A stretch of 64,000 nucleotides of DNA from CAZGKW01 sp964526295 (GTDB lineage Bacteria > Planctomycetota > Phycisphaerae > FEN-1346), in the NCBI GenBank assembly GCA_964526295.1, contig CAZGKW010000008.1:1-64000 (forward strand), written 5' to 3'. Both the position numbers and the translations under genes were made by a program. Positions 17,038 through 24,635 of the stretch are shown here, piece after piece (the first letter of the stretch is position 1; each line of letters starts with the position of its first letter). The notes beneath the pieces were generated by a model. It was given only the letters and a program-made list of their open reading frames with translations. It searched no databases and had not been told where the DNA came from.

Positions 17038-17739
17038 TCACGGCATGACTTTCCCCTCGGGCGTCTCCCACTTGCCCGCGGCCGCTACGGGCTCGCGGTC
17101 GCGCTGGGCGAGGTGCCGGCAGATGTGGTCGACGGCGTCCTCGGGCCCGTCGGTCAGGTGAAACAGCTCCAGGTCCTCCGGCGAGACGTGCCGGTACTGA
17201 TCCAGCACCGTCCCCCGGAGCCAGTCGAGCTGGCCCTGCCAGAAGTCGCGGCCCAGGAGGACCACCGGCAGCCGGTGGATCTTGTCGGTCTGGATGAGCG
17301 TCGAGGTGTCGAAGAACTCGTCCAGCGTCCCGAACCCGCCGGGGAAAAAGACCAGCCCGACGGCATATTTTGAAAACATGACCTTCCGGACGAAGAAATA
17401 GCGGAAGTTGATGACCTTCGTCAGGTAGGGGTTGGCCACCTGCTCGAAGGGGAGGGTGATGTTGAGGCCGACGCTCTCGCCGCCCACCTCCTTGGCCCCG
17501 CGGTTGGCGGCCTCCATGATGCCGGGCCCCGCCCCGGTGATGACCGAAAAGCCCGCCTGGGCGATCCGCCGCCCGACCTCCACCGCCTTGGGGTAATACG
17601 GGTGGTCGGGCCCCGCCCGGCTCGACCCGAAGACGCTGACCCCCGGCGGGACCCGGGCCATCATCTCGAACCCGTCGACGAACTCGGCCATGATCCGGAA
17701 GACCCGCCACGGGTCCTGGGCCAGAAAATCGCTGTCCAT
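17038..17739 (-). CDS. LOG-family (TIGR00730) Rossmann protein
   Basis: A 233-residue protein of the LOG / 'lysine decarboxylase-like' family, whose characterised members are cytokinin-activating nucleotide phosphoribohydrolases. It has SVFGSSRAGPDHPYY at the N-terminus, VITGAGPGIMEAANRGA, and the diagnostic PGGFGTLDEFFD motif with the catalytic glutamate, then TDKIHRLPVVLLG. It is of normal length and complete. In bacteria it is likely to act in nucleotide housekeeping; the annotation lysine decarboxylase should be avoided. Confidence 0.9.
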   Translation of the reverse strand: MDSDFLAQDPWRVFRIMAEFVDGFEMMARVPPGVSVFGSSRAGPDHPYYPKAVEVGRRIAQAGFSVITGAGPGIMEAANRGAKEVGGESVGLNITLPFEQVANPYLTKVINFRYFFVRKVMFSKYAVGLVFFPGGFGTLDEFFDTSTLIQTDKIHRLPVVLLGRDFWQGQLDWLRGTVLDQYRHVSPEDLELFHLTDGPEDAVDHICRHLAQRDREPVAAAGKWETPEGKVMP

Positions 17740-17814
17740 TGTGACACCGCTAGCTAAATGACTAGGTCACTGGGTGATTACGCTGCGGCGACGGCGCGCC
17801 GCGCGGCCCGTCCG

Positions 17815-17926
17815 CAACCCCCCTCTCCCGCCAGGGGAGAGGGATGGGGTGAGGGTGTAAGGGATCATCGACGGCCTTCGGCCCCCCTCACCCTCGCCCT
17901 CTCCCGCCAGGGGAGAGGGAATCGAC
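17815..17926. repeat. pair of CTCTCCCGCCAGGGGAGAGG hairpins
   Basis: Two copies of a palindrome (CCTCTCCC, GCCAGG, GGAGAGG type) lie near 17821-17842 and 17899-17921, joined by CACCCTC/GAGGGTG segments that also pair with each other. A third copy is at about 46563-46586 upstream of the DinG-type gene. It is a dispersed intergenic repeat; the rest of 17740-17972 shows no gene. Confidence 0.75.
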
Positions 17927-17972
17927 CCTGCGGCTACCCGTGCCGACGAACGCCACGCCCCCGTACGGGCGG

Positions 17973-19376
17973 CTAACCCGTCCGGGGTTCCGCCTCGGCC
18001 GCATCCTCCTCGTCTGGCTCCTCACCCGCATCGTCCTCCGCGTCCTGTTCGAACGGCTCCCGCTCCGCCTCCTCCTGAGGCGCGTCGTCCTCCGCGTCCT
18101 GTTCGAACGGCTCCTCCGGCGCGGCGAGCCCGCGATGGGGCCCCTCGACCGGCTCGACGTCCGGCAGGTCCTTGCCCGTCGTCGCCCCGAGCTCGGCCAG
18201 GCGCCTGGCCCCCGGCTCCAGCCGCCGCTCGTACGACCCGACCGCCTCGTTGTAGCTTCGCGTCGCCCGTTCCAGGCCCGACCCCACGCCGGCGAGCTTC
18301 TCGGCGAACACACGGACCCGGTCGTAGAGGTCCTGGCCGGCGGCGGCGATCCGGGCCGCGTTCTCGGCCAACGCGTGCTCCTGCCAACCGCAGGCCACCG
18401 CGCGGAGCAAGGCGATAAGCGTCGCCGGGCTTGCCAGCACCACGTTGCTTCGGAATGCGTCTTCCATCAGGTCCTGGTCCGCCTCCAGGGCCGCGCTGAA
18501 GAACGACTCGCCTGGAATGAAGAGCACCACGAAGTCCGGCGTGTTCTCGAACTGTCGCCAGTACGATTTCTGACACAGTTGCTGAACGTGGCCTCGCAAG
18601 GCCCGAGCATGCCGCCCCAGCGCGGCCCGTCTCGCCGTTTCGTCCGTCGCCTTCATGGCCTCCATGTACGCATCGAGCGGGGCCTTTGCATCCACCACGA
18701 CGATCCGCTCGTTCGGCAAATTGACGATCAGATCGGGACGGATACGGCCGTCCGCTGTCGCCGTCGACGCCTGTTCACGGAAATCGCAGTGTGGCGACAT
18801 CCCCGCTGCCTCGACAACATTCCGGAGGGCCATCTCGCCCCACCGCCCGCGGACGGTCGGCGAACGCAAGGCGGTCGAGAGTTGGTTGGCTTCCTTCTGA
18901 AGGGCTTGGTGAGCGTTCCGCAATGCCTCCAGGCGTTCCCGCAGGCCGCTGTAGGCCCCTTCGCGGGCCTTCTCGATCTCCGTCAGGCGTTTCTGGTATT
19001 CATCGAGCGTCTCGCGGAACGGCTTGAGCCGCTCCTCGGCCGTCGAGAGGAACTGCTGGCGGCTCTCCTTGAGGGCGTCGGCCGAGAGGGCCTTGAAGGC
19101 GTCCTTCAGGTTCGTCTCGGCCTCCTCCAGGAGCCGGCGCTGCTCGGCGAGCTTCTCCCGTTCCGTCTCGAGGCGGGTCTGGGCCTGGACCCGTTCGGCG
19201 TTCTCGATCTGGAGCCGCCGGCGGAGCTCGTCGGCGTCGGCCTCCAGGTCGCTGACGCGGCCCCGCAGCTCCTCTTCGACGCCGCCGGTCGCCCCCCTGC
19301 GGCGCAGGATGAGGATCGTCGCCGCGAAGCCCGCCAGGACCAACAGGATCAGGATGCCTGAGAGGACTTCGGGCAC
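17973..19376 (-). CDS. rmuC: RmuC family DNA-recombination protein
   Basis: A 467-residue RmuC homologue, a predicted membrane-tethered nuclease-fold protein that limits inverted-repeat recombination. An N-terminal membrane helix (GILILLVLAGFAATILILR) is followed by a long coiled coil (about 35-165) and the conserved core: LRSPTVRGRWGEMALRNVVE, DGRIRPDLIVNLPNERIVVVDAKAPLDAY, FIPGESFF, ALLRAVACGWQEHALAENA. The C-terminus is a poorly conserved acidic tail containing a tandem EPFEQDAEDDA duplication. The start is GTG at 19376. Confidence 0.93.
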   Translation of the reverse strand: MPEVLSGILILLVLAGFAATILILRRRGATGGVEEELRGRVSDLEADADELRRRLQIENAERVQAQTRLETEREKLAEQRRLLEEAETNLKDAFKALSADALKESRQQFLSTAEERLKPFRETLDEYQKRLTEIEKAREGAYSGLRERLEALRNAHQALQKEANQLSTALRSPTVRGRWGEMALRNVVEAAGMSPHCDFREQASTATADGRIRPDLIVNLPNERIVVVDAKAPLDAYMEAMKATDETARRAALGRHARALRGHVQQLCQKSYWRQFENTPDFVVLFIPGESFFSAALEADQDLMEDAFRSNVVLASPATLIALLRAVACGWQEHALAENAARIAAAGQDLYDRVRVFAEKLAGVGSGLERATRSYNEAVGSYERRLEPGARRLAELGATTGKDLPDVEPVEGPHRGLAAPEEPFEQDAEDDAPQEEAEREPFEQDAEDDAGEEPDEEDAAEAEPRTG

Positions 19377-19574
19377 GGCGTTTCTCTCGCTGTGGGCGGC
19401 GGGTCGCCGCCCCGGCCCCGGTTCGCGCGGCGGGTCGGGGCCTGGCCTGGGCCCCGCCGCGATCAGGACTTCGGTTCGGCGGGCATGGTAACGCCGAGCG
19501 GCGGGGCGGTCAACGCGCCGCCGTCATGCGAAACAGCGAGCCCGGGGCGAGCCCTGCGAAACAGCAATCGCGGG

Positions 19575-19632
19575 GGCCCGCCTTTGCCCTCCGGGCCACG
19601 GCGTGGCAGGCAAGCCCCGCGGCAGACACAGG
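19575..19632. repeat. dispersed 58-bp repeat, copy 2
   Basis: This is the partner of 13668-13728: the shared core is CGGCGTGGCAGGCAAGCCCC in the same orientation. It lies in the 284-bp gene-free interval between rmuC and dciA. Confidence 0.65.
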
Positions 19633-19660
19633 CGCCCCCTTCGCCGCCAGCCGCGCCGCC

Positions 19661-20005
19661 CTACCCCGCCGTCTTCTGGAGGCGGAAGCGGATGTCGCGG
19701 ATGAAGTAGGATTTCACCTCGTCGCGGATGGTTTCCAGGATCTCCTGTTTCTTGAAGCTCGACAGCTCCATCAGCAGGGGGCTGGAGTCGACCTCGACCG
19801 TCAGGACGTGTTTCTTGAGGCCCGCGAAGCGGGTGTGGGCCGCGTCCGGCCCGAGGAGCCGTTCCCACACGGCCCAGATGCGGTCCCGCTCGCTCGTGCG
19901 GAGGGCCCCGCTCCGCTTGATCCACCGCTTGAGGACGTCGCCGAGGGGCTCGGCCGATCGCGGACCGCCGATTGGAAATTGCGGATTTGGTCTGCGTGCG
20001 GGCAT
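19661..20005 (-). CDS. dciA: DciA/DUF721 family protein
   Basis: A 114-residue DUF721 protein, the DciA family that helps load the replicative helicase at the origin. The central part reads LGDVLKRWIKRSGALR, IWAVWERLLGPDAAHTRFAGL, LTVEVDSSPLLMELSSFKKQ and ends DEVKSYFIRDIRFRLQK. Position directly downstream of dnaA and dnaN supports the call. The first ~15 residues (RPNPQFPIGG) come from AATTGG/AATTGC-type simple repeats. The last ~18 codons have a near-identical copy behind gyrB (34989-35045). Confidence 0.85.
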   Translation of the reverse strand: MPARRPNPQFPIGGPRSAEPLGDVLKRWIKRSGALRTSERDRIWAVWERLLGPDAAHTRFAGLKKHVLTVEVDSSPLLMELSSFKKQEILETIRDEVKSYFIRDIRFRLQKTAG

Positions 20006-20260
20006 TTCAAGGGGTCCGCGGGCCTCGGCGGCCGTCCATCATCCGTCATTCGGACTTCGGCATCCGTCGTCTTTTCTGCACCGGCCCCGTCACCCGGGCC
20101 GAGCCGCAAGCGGACCGCGCAAGGTCCTGCGCGGTCGGTCTCCGTGCCGGCCGGGCTTGGCGGACCGACGACGCGGCGGGCAGTCCAGGCCCGCCACCAC
20201 CGACGCTTGACCCGGTGTACCGGACCCGCCTGCCCGGGGTGCCTTCGTGCCTGGCCGTCC
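20006..20260. other. dnaN-dciA intergenic region with hairpin
   Basis: There is no gene here. The region holds short imperfect repeats of CATCCGTC/ATTCGG type at about 20040-20070 and a palindrome GGCGGGCAGTCCAGGCCCGCC at 20175-20195. That hairpin design recurs at 42828-42856 and 46644-46672. Confidence 0.6.
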
Positions 20261-21382
20261 TCACACGCTGCTGACCGGCATCACGACGTACTTGAACAGC
20301 CGCCCTTCGCTGATGAGGCCCGGCTTGGCCGGGCCCTTGAAGGCGAAGGTGAACTCGGCCGCGTCGACCACCTTGACGGCGTCGAGGAGGTAGGCGGGGT
20401 TGAAGACCAGCTCGATGGGGTCGCCGGCATACTCGATGGGCAGGCGGACCTCGGCCTCGCCCATCTCGGGGGCCCGGCTCGTCAGGATCACCTCGTCCGG
20501 GGCAAGCATCATATGGATGCCCCGCGATTCCTCGTTCGTCAGCAGCGCCGCCCGCCGCACCGCCGCCCCGAAGGCCTCGGTCGGCAGACTGACCTTCCGG
20601 TCGTAATCGGACGGAATAAGGTCCTCATATTTCGGGAAGTGCCCCTCGACGAGCCGCGAGTAGACCGTCCATCGCGCGCCGTCGGTCTCGGGCGACTGGA
20701 CCAGGACCTCCCGCTCGTTCAGGGCCACGCGGACGACGGCCTTCGGATCGTCGATCATCCCCAGGACCCGCTCGAGCATGGCGACGGCCTTGGCCGGGAC
20801 GATGGCGGCGGTCTTTTCGTCCGGGCCGCCGCTGCACTTGCCCTTGGCGAGCGACAGGCGATGGCCGTCGGTCGCAACGAGCACCAGCGACGGGCCCTCG
20901 ACCTCCCACAGGACGCCGTTCAGGGCGTAGCGGGTGTGCTCGCGGGCGGTGGCGAAGAGGGTCCGCTCGATCATCGCCAGGAGGTCATCGGCCCCGACCT
21001 CGAAGCCGCCCTCCTCCGGGAACGCCGGCACGTTGGGGAAGTCGGCCGGGTCGTCGCCGAGCATCTTGAACCGTGCCCCGGGGGCGGTGATCTCGGTCTC
21101 CTGGTCGGCCGAGGCCAGGGCGACCATGTCGGCGTCGAGCTCCCGCAGGATCTGGTGGAACCGGTCGGCCGGAACGAGGGCCGTGCCGACTTCGCCGACC
21201 TCGATCTTCGACAGCTCGATCCGCACGCCGACCTCCAGGTCGGTCGCCAGGAGGGTGAGCCGCTCGGGCTCGGCGTCGAGTCGGACGCAGCCGAGGATAG
21301 GCTTCGGGCTCCGCTGGGTGGCGACGGCCGAGGCGGCCTGGATCCAGTGGACGAGGGCATCGCGATCACATTGGACTTTCAT
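20261..21382 (-). CDS. dnaN: DNA polymerase III sliding clamp (beta)
   Basis: A 373-residue beta clamp that encircles DNA and tethers polymerase III. The three-domain pattern is visible: MKVQCDRDALVHWIQAASAV, PILGCVRLDA, LVPADRFHQILREL; then EEGGFEVGADDLLAMIERTLFA, TRYALNGVLWEVEG, VATDGHRLSLA; and PTEAFGAAVRRAALLTNEESRGIHMML near the C-terminal domain. The protein ends LFKYVVMPVSSV, close to the usual YVVMPMRL. The ATG at 21382 has GGAGG at 6 nt. It lies downstream of dnaA on the same strand, across a 530-bp AT-richer spacer. Confidence 0.97.
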   Translation of the reverse strand: MKVQCDRDALVHWIQAASAVATQRSPKPILGCVRLDAEPERLTLLATDLEVGVRIELSKIEVGEVGTALVPADRFHQILRELDADMVALASADQETEITAPGARFKMLGDDPADFPNVPAFPEEGGFEVGADDLLAMIERTLFATAREHTRYALNGVLWEVEGPSLVLVATDGHRLSLAKGKCSGGPDEKTAAIVPAKAVAMLERVLGMIDDPKAVVRVALNEREVLVQSPETDGARWTVYSRLVEGHFPKYEDLIPSDYDRKVSLPTEAFGAAVRRAALLTNEESRGIHMMLAPDEVILTSRAPEMGEAEVRLPIEYAGDPIELVFNPAYLLDAVKVVDAAEFTFAFKGPAKPGLISEGRLFKYVVMPVSSV

Positions 21383-21560
21383 TGGGGCCTCCGGTCTCGA
21401 CACTCGGTTTATATTAAGAATTCGTTCTTAAGCTAAACGTCATAGTCTTTTTCTTAGGACTGGTGAAAACCGAGACTCCTTTGCGGCATTGATTGTAAGT
21501 CGTTCTTTTTGGGCACCTTACGTCGCCCCGTCGCCCGCCGTCGCTGTGGATAAGTCGTGA
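21383..21560. other. candidate origin element between dnaN and dnaA
   Basis: The most AT-rich stretch near the initiation genes runs from about 21405 to 21515. It contains a hairpin TTAAGAA-TTCG-TTCTTAA (21414-21431) inside a larger inverted pair CTCGGTTT (21403-21410) / AAACCGAG (about 21467-21474). A perfect DnaA-box complement TGTGGATAA lies at 21545-21553. Together these suggest an unwinding region and a DnaA site. Only one perfect box is visible, so this is a candidate. Confidence 0.45.
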
Positions 21561-21912
21561 AATTCTCCGTGGCGCACGTTCGGGCGCCCCCTGGCGCGCG
21601 AGGCGGCGAACCAATCGACCCCTCGAAATCAGCGCCCGGCGCCACGGCCGCGCCACGGCTGCGCCACAGGCTTTTCACTGCTTTCTGCACGGCGCCGATT
21701 GGCCGGCGGACCGGCCACGGGTGGCGACCTCGCAGCCTCGATTCGCCCTGCGCCGGCCCTGGGGTGCGCCTCTCTCAGGGCCGCGGTTGGCGCCGCATCG
21801 GTCCTGCGATGTCGAGCCTGCGGCTGTGGTCTGCGCGGCGTCGCGCTGTTGTCGTCGTCGGCCGGAAGCGCGGAGGACGGACCCCTGGTCGGACCGGAGG
21901 TCAGCCTCCCCG
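21561..21912. other. gene-free spacer downstream of dnaA
   Basis: A GC-rich spacer of about 350 bp between dnaA and the AT-rich segment. I see no coding pattern or strong signal. CCGCGCCACGGCTGCGCCAC forms a short direct repeat near 21645-21665. Confidence 0.4.
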
Positions 21913-23310
21913 TCACGCCCGCAGGACGTCTCGCTCGATGGCGTCGACCAAGCCCCGGAACGCCGCGTCCTTGTCGACGAGGCGCCCGATCTTCCGCTCG
22001 GCGTGGAGGACGGTCGTGTGATCGCGGCCGCCGAAGAACGCGCCGACCTCCTCCAGGCTCTGTCCGGTCAGGCGGCGCGCCAGATACATGCAGACCTGTC
22101 GTGGGAGGGTCACCGACTGGACCCGCCGCTTGCCCTGGAGGTCCGAAAGGCGGACGCTGTATCGGCGCAGGACCGCGTCGACCACTTCCTGGATGCTGAT
22201 TGCCCGTTCGGGCCCCGTGACGAGGTCCCGCAGGGCCTCCTTCGCCAGGTCGAGCGTCAGGTCGCGCCCCGAGAGCGACGCACAGGCCAGGACGCGGACG
22301 ACCGCCCCCTCCAGCTCGCGATTGTTCGACTGAACGACGCTTGCAATATGGTTGACCACGTCCTCGGGTATCTCGTAGCCCCGGAGGCGGGCCTTCTTCT
22401 GGACGATCGCCACCCGTGTCTCGTAGCTCGGCCGGTCGATCCGCACCACCAGGCCCCACTTGAACCGCGAGATGAGCCGCTCCTCCAGGCTGGGGATGTC
22501 GTGCGGCGGCGAATCGCTCGACAGGACGACCTGCTTCTGGCTCTGATAGAGGGTGTTAAACGTGTGGAAAAACTCCTCCTGCGTCCGGTCCTTGTTCACC
22601 AGGAACTGGACGTCGTCGATGACCAGCATGTCCAGGTGCCGGAACCGGTGCCGGAAACCCTCGATCTGCCCCCGCTCAATCGCGGTTATGAACCGATTCA
22701 CAAACGCTTCGCAGGAAAGATAGAGCACCGCCGCGTCGGCCCGCCGGGCGAAGATCCGGTGCGAGACGGCTTGGAGGAGGTGGCTCTTGCCGAGGCCCAC
22801 GCTCGCGTGGATGAAGAGCGGATTGTACGCCTGACCGGGCATGTCGCTGACGGCCAGCGACGCCGCGTGGGCCAAGCGGTTGCACGGCCCCGTCACGAAG
22901 TTCTCGAACGTGTAGAGGGGGTTGAGCTGCGGCCGTTCGACCGGCGGCACGGCCCGCTCCGCCGTCCCGGCCCGCGGGGCGAGGTCGGGCGGCGCATCGC
23001 CCGCCGGCGTCTCGACCGCGCCGGTGGCATCGACCGCACCGGCCGGCGTTTCGGTCCGCGGCACGCCCCCCCGGACGCGAAGCTCCACCTGGCCCCCGAC
23101 CGCCACCTCCAGGGCCCGCTCCAGCGCACGTCGAAGCGCCTCCGGCAGGGCCGGGGCCGCGTCCGCCTCGGGAAGCACCACGTCGAACCGCCCCGGCTCG
23201 CCCGGACGCAGGTCGGCCCGGCCCAGCCACAGCGGCACCGGCAGGTCGGGAGACGCACCGCGCAGGCCGTCCAGGGCTTGCTCCCACAGATGACGGGCCG
23301 ACGAGCCCAT
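21913..23310 (-). CDS. dnaA: chromosomal replication initiator DnaA
   Basis: A 465-residue replication initiator. Domain I starts MGSSARHLWEQALDGL. After a Pro/Ala-rich domain II comes NPLYTFENFVTGPCNRLAHA and the P-loop HASVGLGKSHLLQA, where an Ala replaces the usual first glycine. Then follow Walker B MLVIDDVQFL, sensor LSSDSPPHDIPSLEERLISRFKWG, and a domain IV with EEVGAFFGGRDHTTVLHAERKI that binds DnaA boxes. The ATG at 23310 is preferred; a TTG at 23373 would add 21 residues that do not look like domain I. It heads dnaA-dnaN-dciA on the minus strand. Confidence 0.95.
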   Translation of the reverse strand: MGSSARHLWEQALDGLRGASPDLPVPLWLGRADLRPGEPGRFDVVLPEADAAPALPEALRRALERALEVAVGGQVELRVRGGVPRTETPAGAVDATGAVETPAGDAPPDLAPRAGTAERAVPPVERPQLNPLYTFENFVTGPCNRLAHAASLAVSDMPGQAYNPLFIHASVGLGKSHLLQAVSHRIFARRADAAVLYLSCEAFVNRFITAIERGQIEGFRHRFRHLDMLVIDDVQFLVNKDRTQEEFFHTFNTLYQSQKQVVLSSDSPPHDIPSLEERLISRFKWGLVVRIDRPSYETRVAIVQKKARLRGYEIPEDVVNHIASVVQSNNRELEGAVVRVLACASLSGRDLTLDLAKEALRDLVTGPERAISIQEVVDAVLRRYSVRLSDLQGKRRVQSVTLPRQVCMYLARRLTGQSLEEVGAFFGGRDHTTVLHAERKIGRLVDKDAAFRGLVDAIERDVLRA

Positions 23311-24220
23311 GCAGGGACCCCGATCCTTGCGTCCCAACCGCCTGTCCAAGATCGATGGCGGGCCGGACGGCAAACCCCCGGAGCGCCGCTACCCCTCGTC
23401 CTGCCGACGGACTCCCTCGACGCCGACCCCCAACGGACGTCCGAACCGCGCCGCGACGCCCCAAACGCGTCGCCGCCGACCGCCGCGGCCACGGGCCCGT
23501 CGCCTCGGCCCACGTCGCCGCCGCCTCGAACGCCGCGACGGCCAAACCTAGCAGCGACCTCGCGGCGCGTCAACGAAAAGGTTCGGAAGATTCCCGGGCG
23601 TCCCCGGTTTTTCGTCCGCGGACCTCGACGGCACGCGCGGGGTCAGGCCCTTCGGCCGACACGGGCGTCTGCGCACAGGCCAGCCGGGCCAGGGGGCCCA
23701 CCGGTTCGCCGCCGGGTCCGCCCGAGGCGGGCAAACCTGCCCGGCGGGTGCGTTTCCACGGGCTTCCAGCGTCCCGTGCGCGTCGCTCGTCGCCAGGGGT
23801 CTTCGCGTTCTCCGGCTCGGCACGTGCACCCGGGGCCCCTTCCCGCGAGTCCGCTTCCTGCGTCCCCACGCCGGCCTGGGTCGTTTTTGCCACGAGGGAT
23901 AGGGGATGCCCCCAGGCCGACCTCAATGACTTGTGAAACGCATCGGCGTCGGCCCGCGTCTTAACAATAGACGGGCACCCCCGTGAGCCGTAAGTCCTTG
24001 CCCGGCAAGGAGATAGATCGTGCACGCGAAACTCTCCACAAGCTTTCCACACCCTGGCGCATCCCCCTAAGTTTCGTCGGGAAAAGCGCTTGCGCGCCTC
24101 GCGGCTCCCTCGATGCCGGACCGCCCGTCGACAGGCCGGTGGGGGCCCTCCGCGCCGAGGCCCAGCCCCACCTCGTCCGCGACATCCGCCTGCGGCCGGA
24201 AGAACGCCTGGTGCCGGGCG
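23311..24220. other. gene-free region upstream of dnaA with possible DnaA sites
   Basis: About 900 bp without a believable gene. At 24030-24052 two near-consensus DnaA boxes (CTCTCCACA and CTTTCCACA, each matching 7 of 9 positions) lie in tandem. A GCGGGCAAACCTGCCCGGC hairpin occurs near 23728-23745. A possible faint relative of the DciA C-terminal codons sits at 24160-24210 on the plus strand (reads RDIRLRPEERL). The dnaA promoter must lie here but I could not single it out. Confidence 0.4.
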
Positions 24221-24404
24221 TCAGGGCCCAGGGCCCGCCGAGGGGGCCTTGCCGGGGGCCGCCTTGCGGCCCGATCCTGCTTGCTTCCTGGCCATCGTGC
24301 TTGGGGTCCTTTCCGCCACGGAAACCCCCAATATGGCGTTATTCGGCGCCGTTCGGCAATGGGCAAACGGCCGGGCATCGGGCATCGGGGGCCGGGGGCC
24401 GGCC
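24221..24404 (-). pseudogene. decayed inverted copy of the gyrB promoter and first 24 codons
   Basis: Read on the minus strand, 24225-24404 is nearly identical to 31974-32145: the gyrB promoter region, leader, ATG and first 24 codons (MARKQAGSGRKAAPGKAPSA...). It diverges at exactly the point where a TGA closes the frame (24221-24223). The -10 has changed from TATATT to CATATT with one extra base in the spacer, so the copy should be silent. It forms the left arm of an inverted repeat around the CRISPR-Cas locus. Confidence 0.88.
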
Positions 24405-24479
24405 GATGAACGCCCAACGTTCAACGCTAATGGCGAGAGGCGCCGACCACGCCGGCCCTATGGAGTGCGGGGACCGCGC

Positions 24480-24506
24480 AAAAAAAGACGCGCCATTGAG
24501 ACGCGT
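24480..24506 (-). terminator. intrinsic terminator of the tracrRNA
   Basis: On the minus strand, GACGCG and CGCGTC pair across a 9-nt loop and are followed directly by seven T's (plus-strand A's at 24480-24486). Confidence 0.85.
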
Positions 24507-24557
24507 CGGGTTTGCCCCGTAGGGCAGAGCCCGCGGACCGAAAGTCCTTACTGTAAC

Positions 24558-24586
24558 TTGAAGGACAATCGCCGCTCAGGTACACT
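24558..24586 (+). promoter_or_regulatory. cas9 promoter embedded in the anti-repeat
   Basis: On the plus strand: TTGAAG (24558-24563), 17-bp spacer, TACACT (24581-24586), followed by ATATAG. The start would be near 24593, giving a leader of about 43 nt before the cas9 ATG. The same hexamers occur in every CRISPR repeat. Confidence 0.6.
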
Positions 24587-24594
24587 ATATAGAA

Positions 24595-24623
24595 CTAATA
24601 CCATGCCCGCGCACAGCAGTCAA
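24595..24623 (-). promoter_or_regulatory. tracrRNA promoter
   Basis: On the minus strand: TTGACT (24618-24623), 17-bp spacer, TATTAG (24595-24600). The predicted start is near 24588, at the first bases of the anti-repeat. It lies entirely within the 5' leader of cas9. Confidence 0.75.
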
Positions 24624-24635
24624 GGGGAAACTCGC

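Larger units (their letters stand above)
24480..24588 (-). ncRNA. tracrRNA
   Basis: This is the trans-activating RNA of the Cas9 system, about 108 nt on the strand opposite cas9. Its 5' part (24551-24587) is an anti-repeat complementary to the CRISPR repeat, sharing a run of 19 bases (ATCGCCGCTCAGGTACACT on the plus strand) plus CTTGAAG, with one extra base that would bulge. Next come a nexus hairpin GGACTTTCGGTCC (plus coordinates 24535-24547) and a second hairpin around CTCTGCCCTACGGGGCA (about 24507-24534), similar to the GCUCUGCCCC element known from Neisseria II-C tracrRNA. An intrinsic terminator follows, GACGCG / CGCGTC and seven T's, ending near 24480. Confidence 0.9.

Noticed and set aside
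17038..17739. Lysine decarboxylase
   Set aside because: The PGGxGTxxE motif marks the LOG family, which are nucleotide phosphoribohydrolases, not amino-acid decarboxylases.
24090..24635. N-terminal extension of Cas9 in the open frame from 24090
   Set aside because: It runs through the decayed gyrB copy, the tracrRNA and both promoters. The ATG at 24636 has a ribosome site and meets the RuvC-I start directly.
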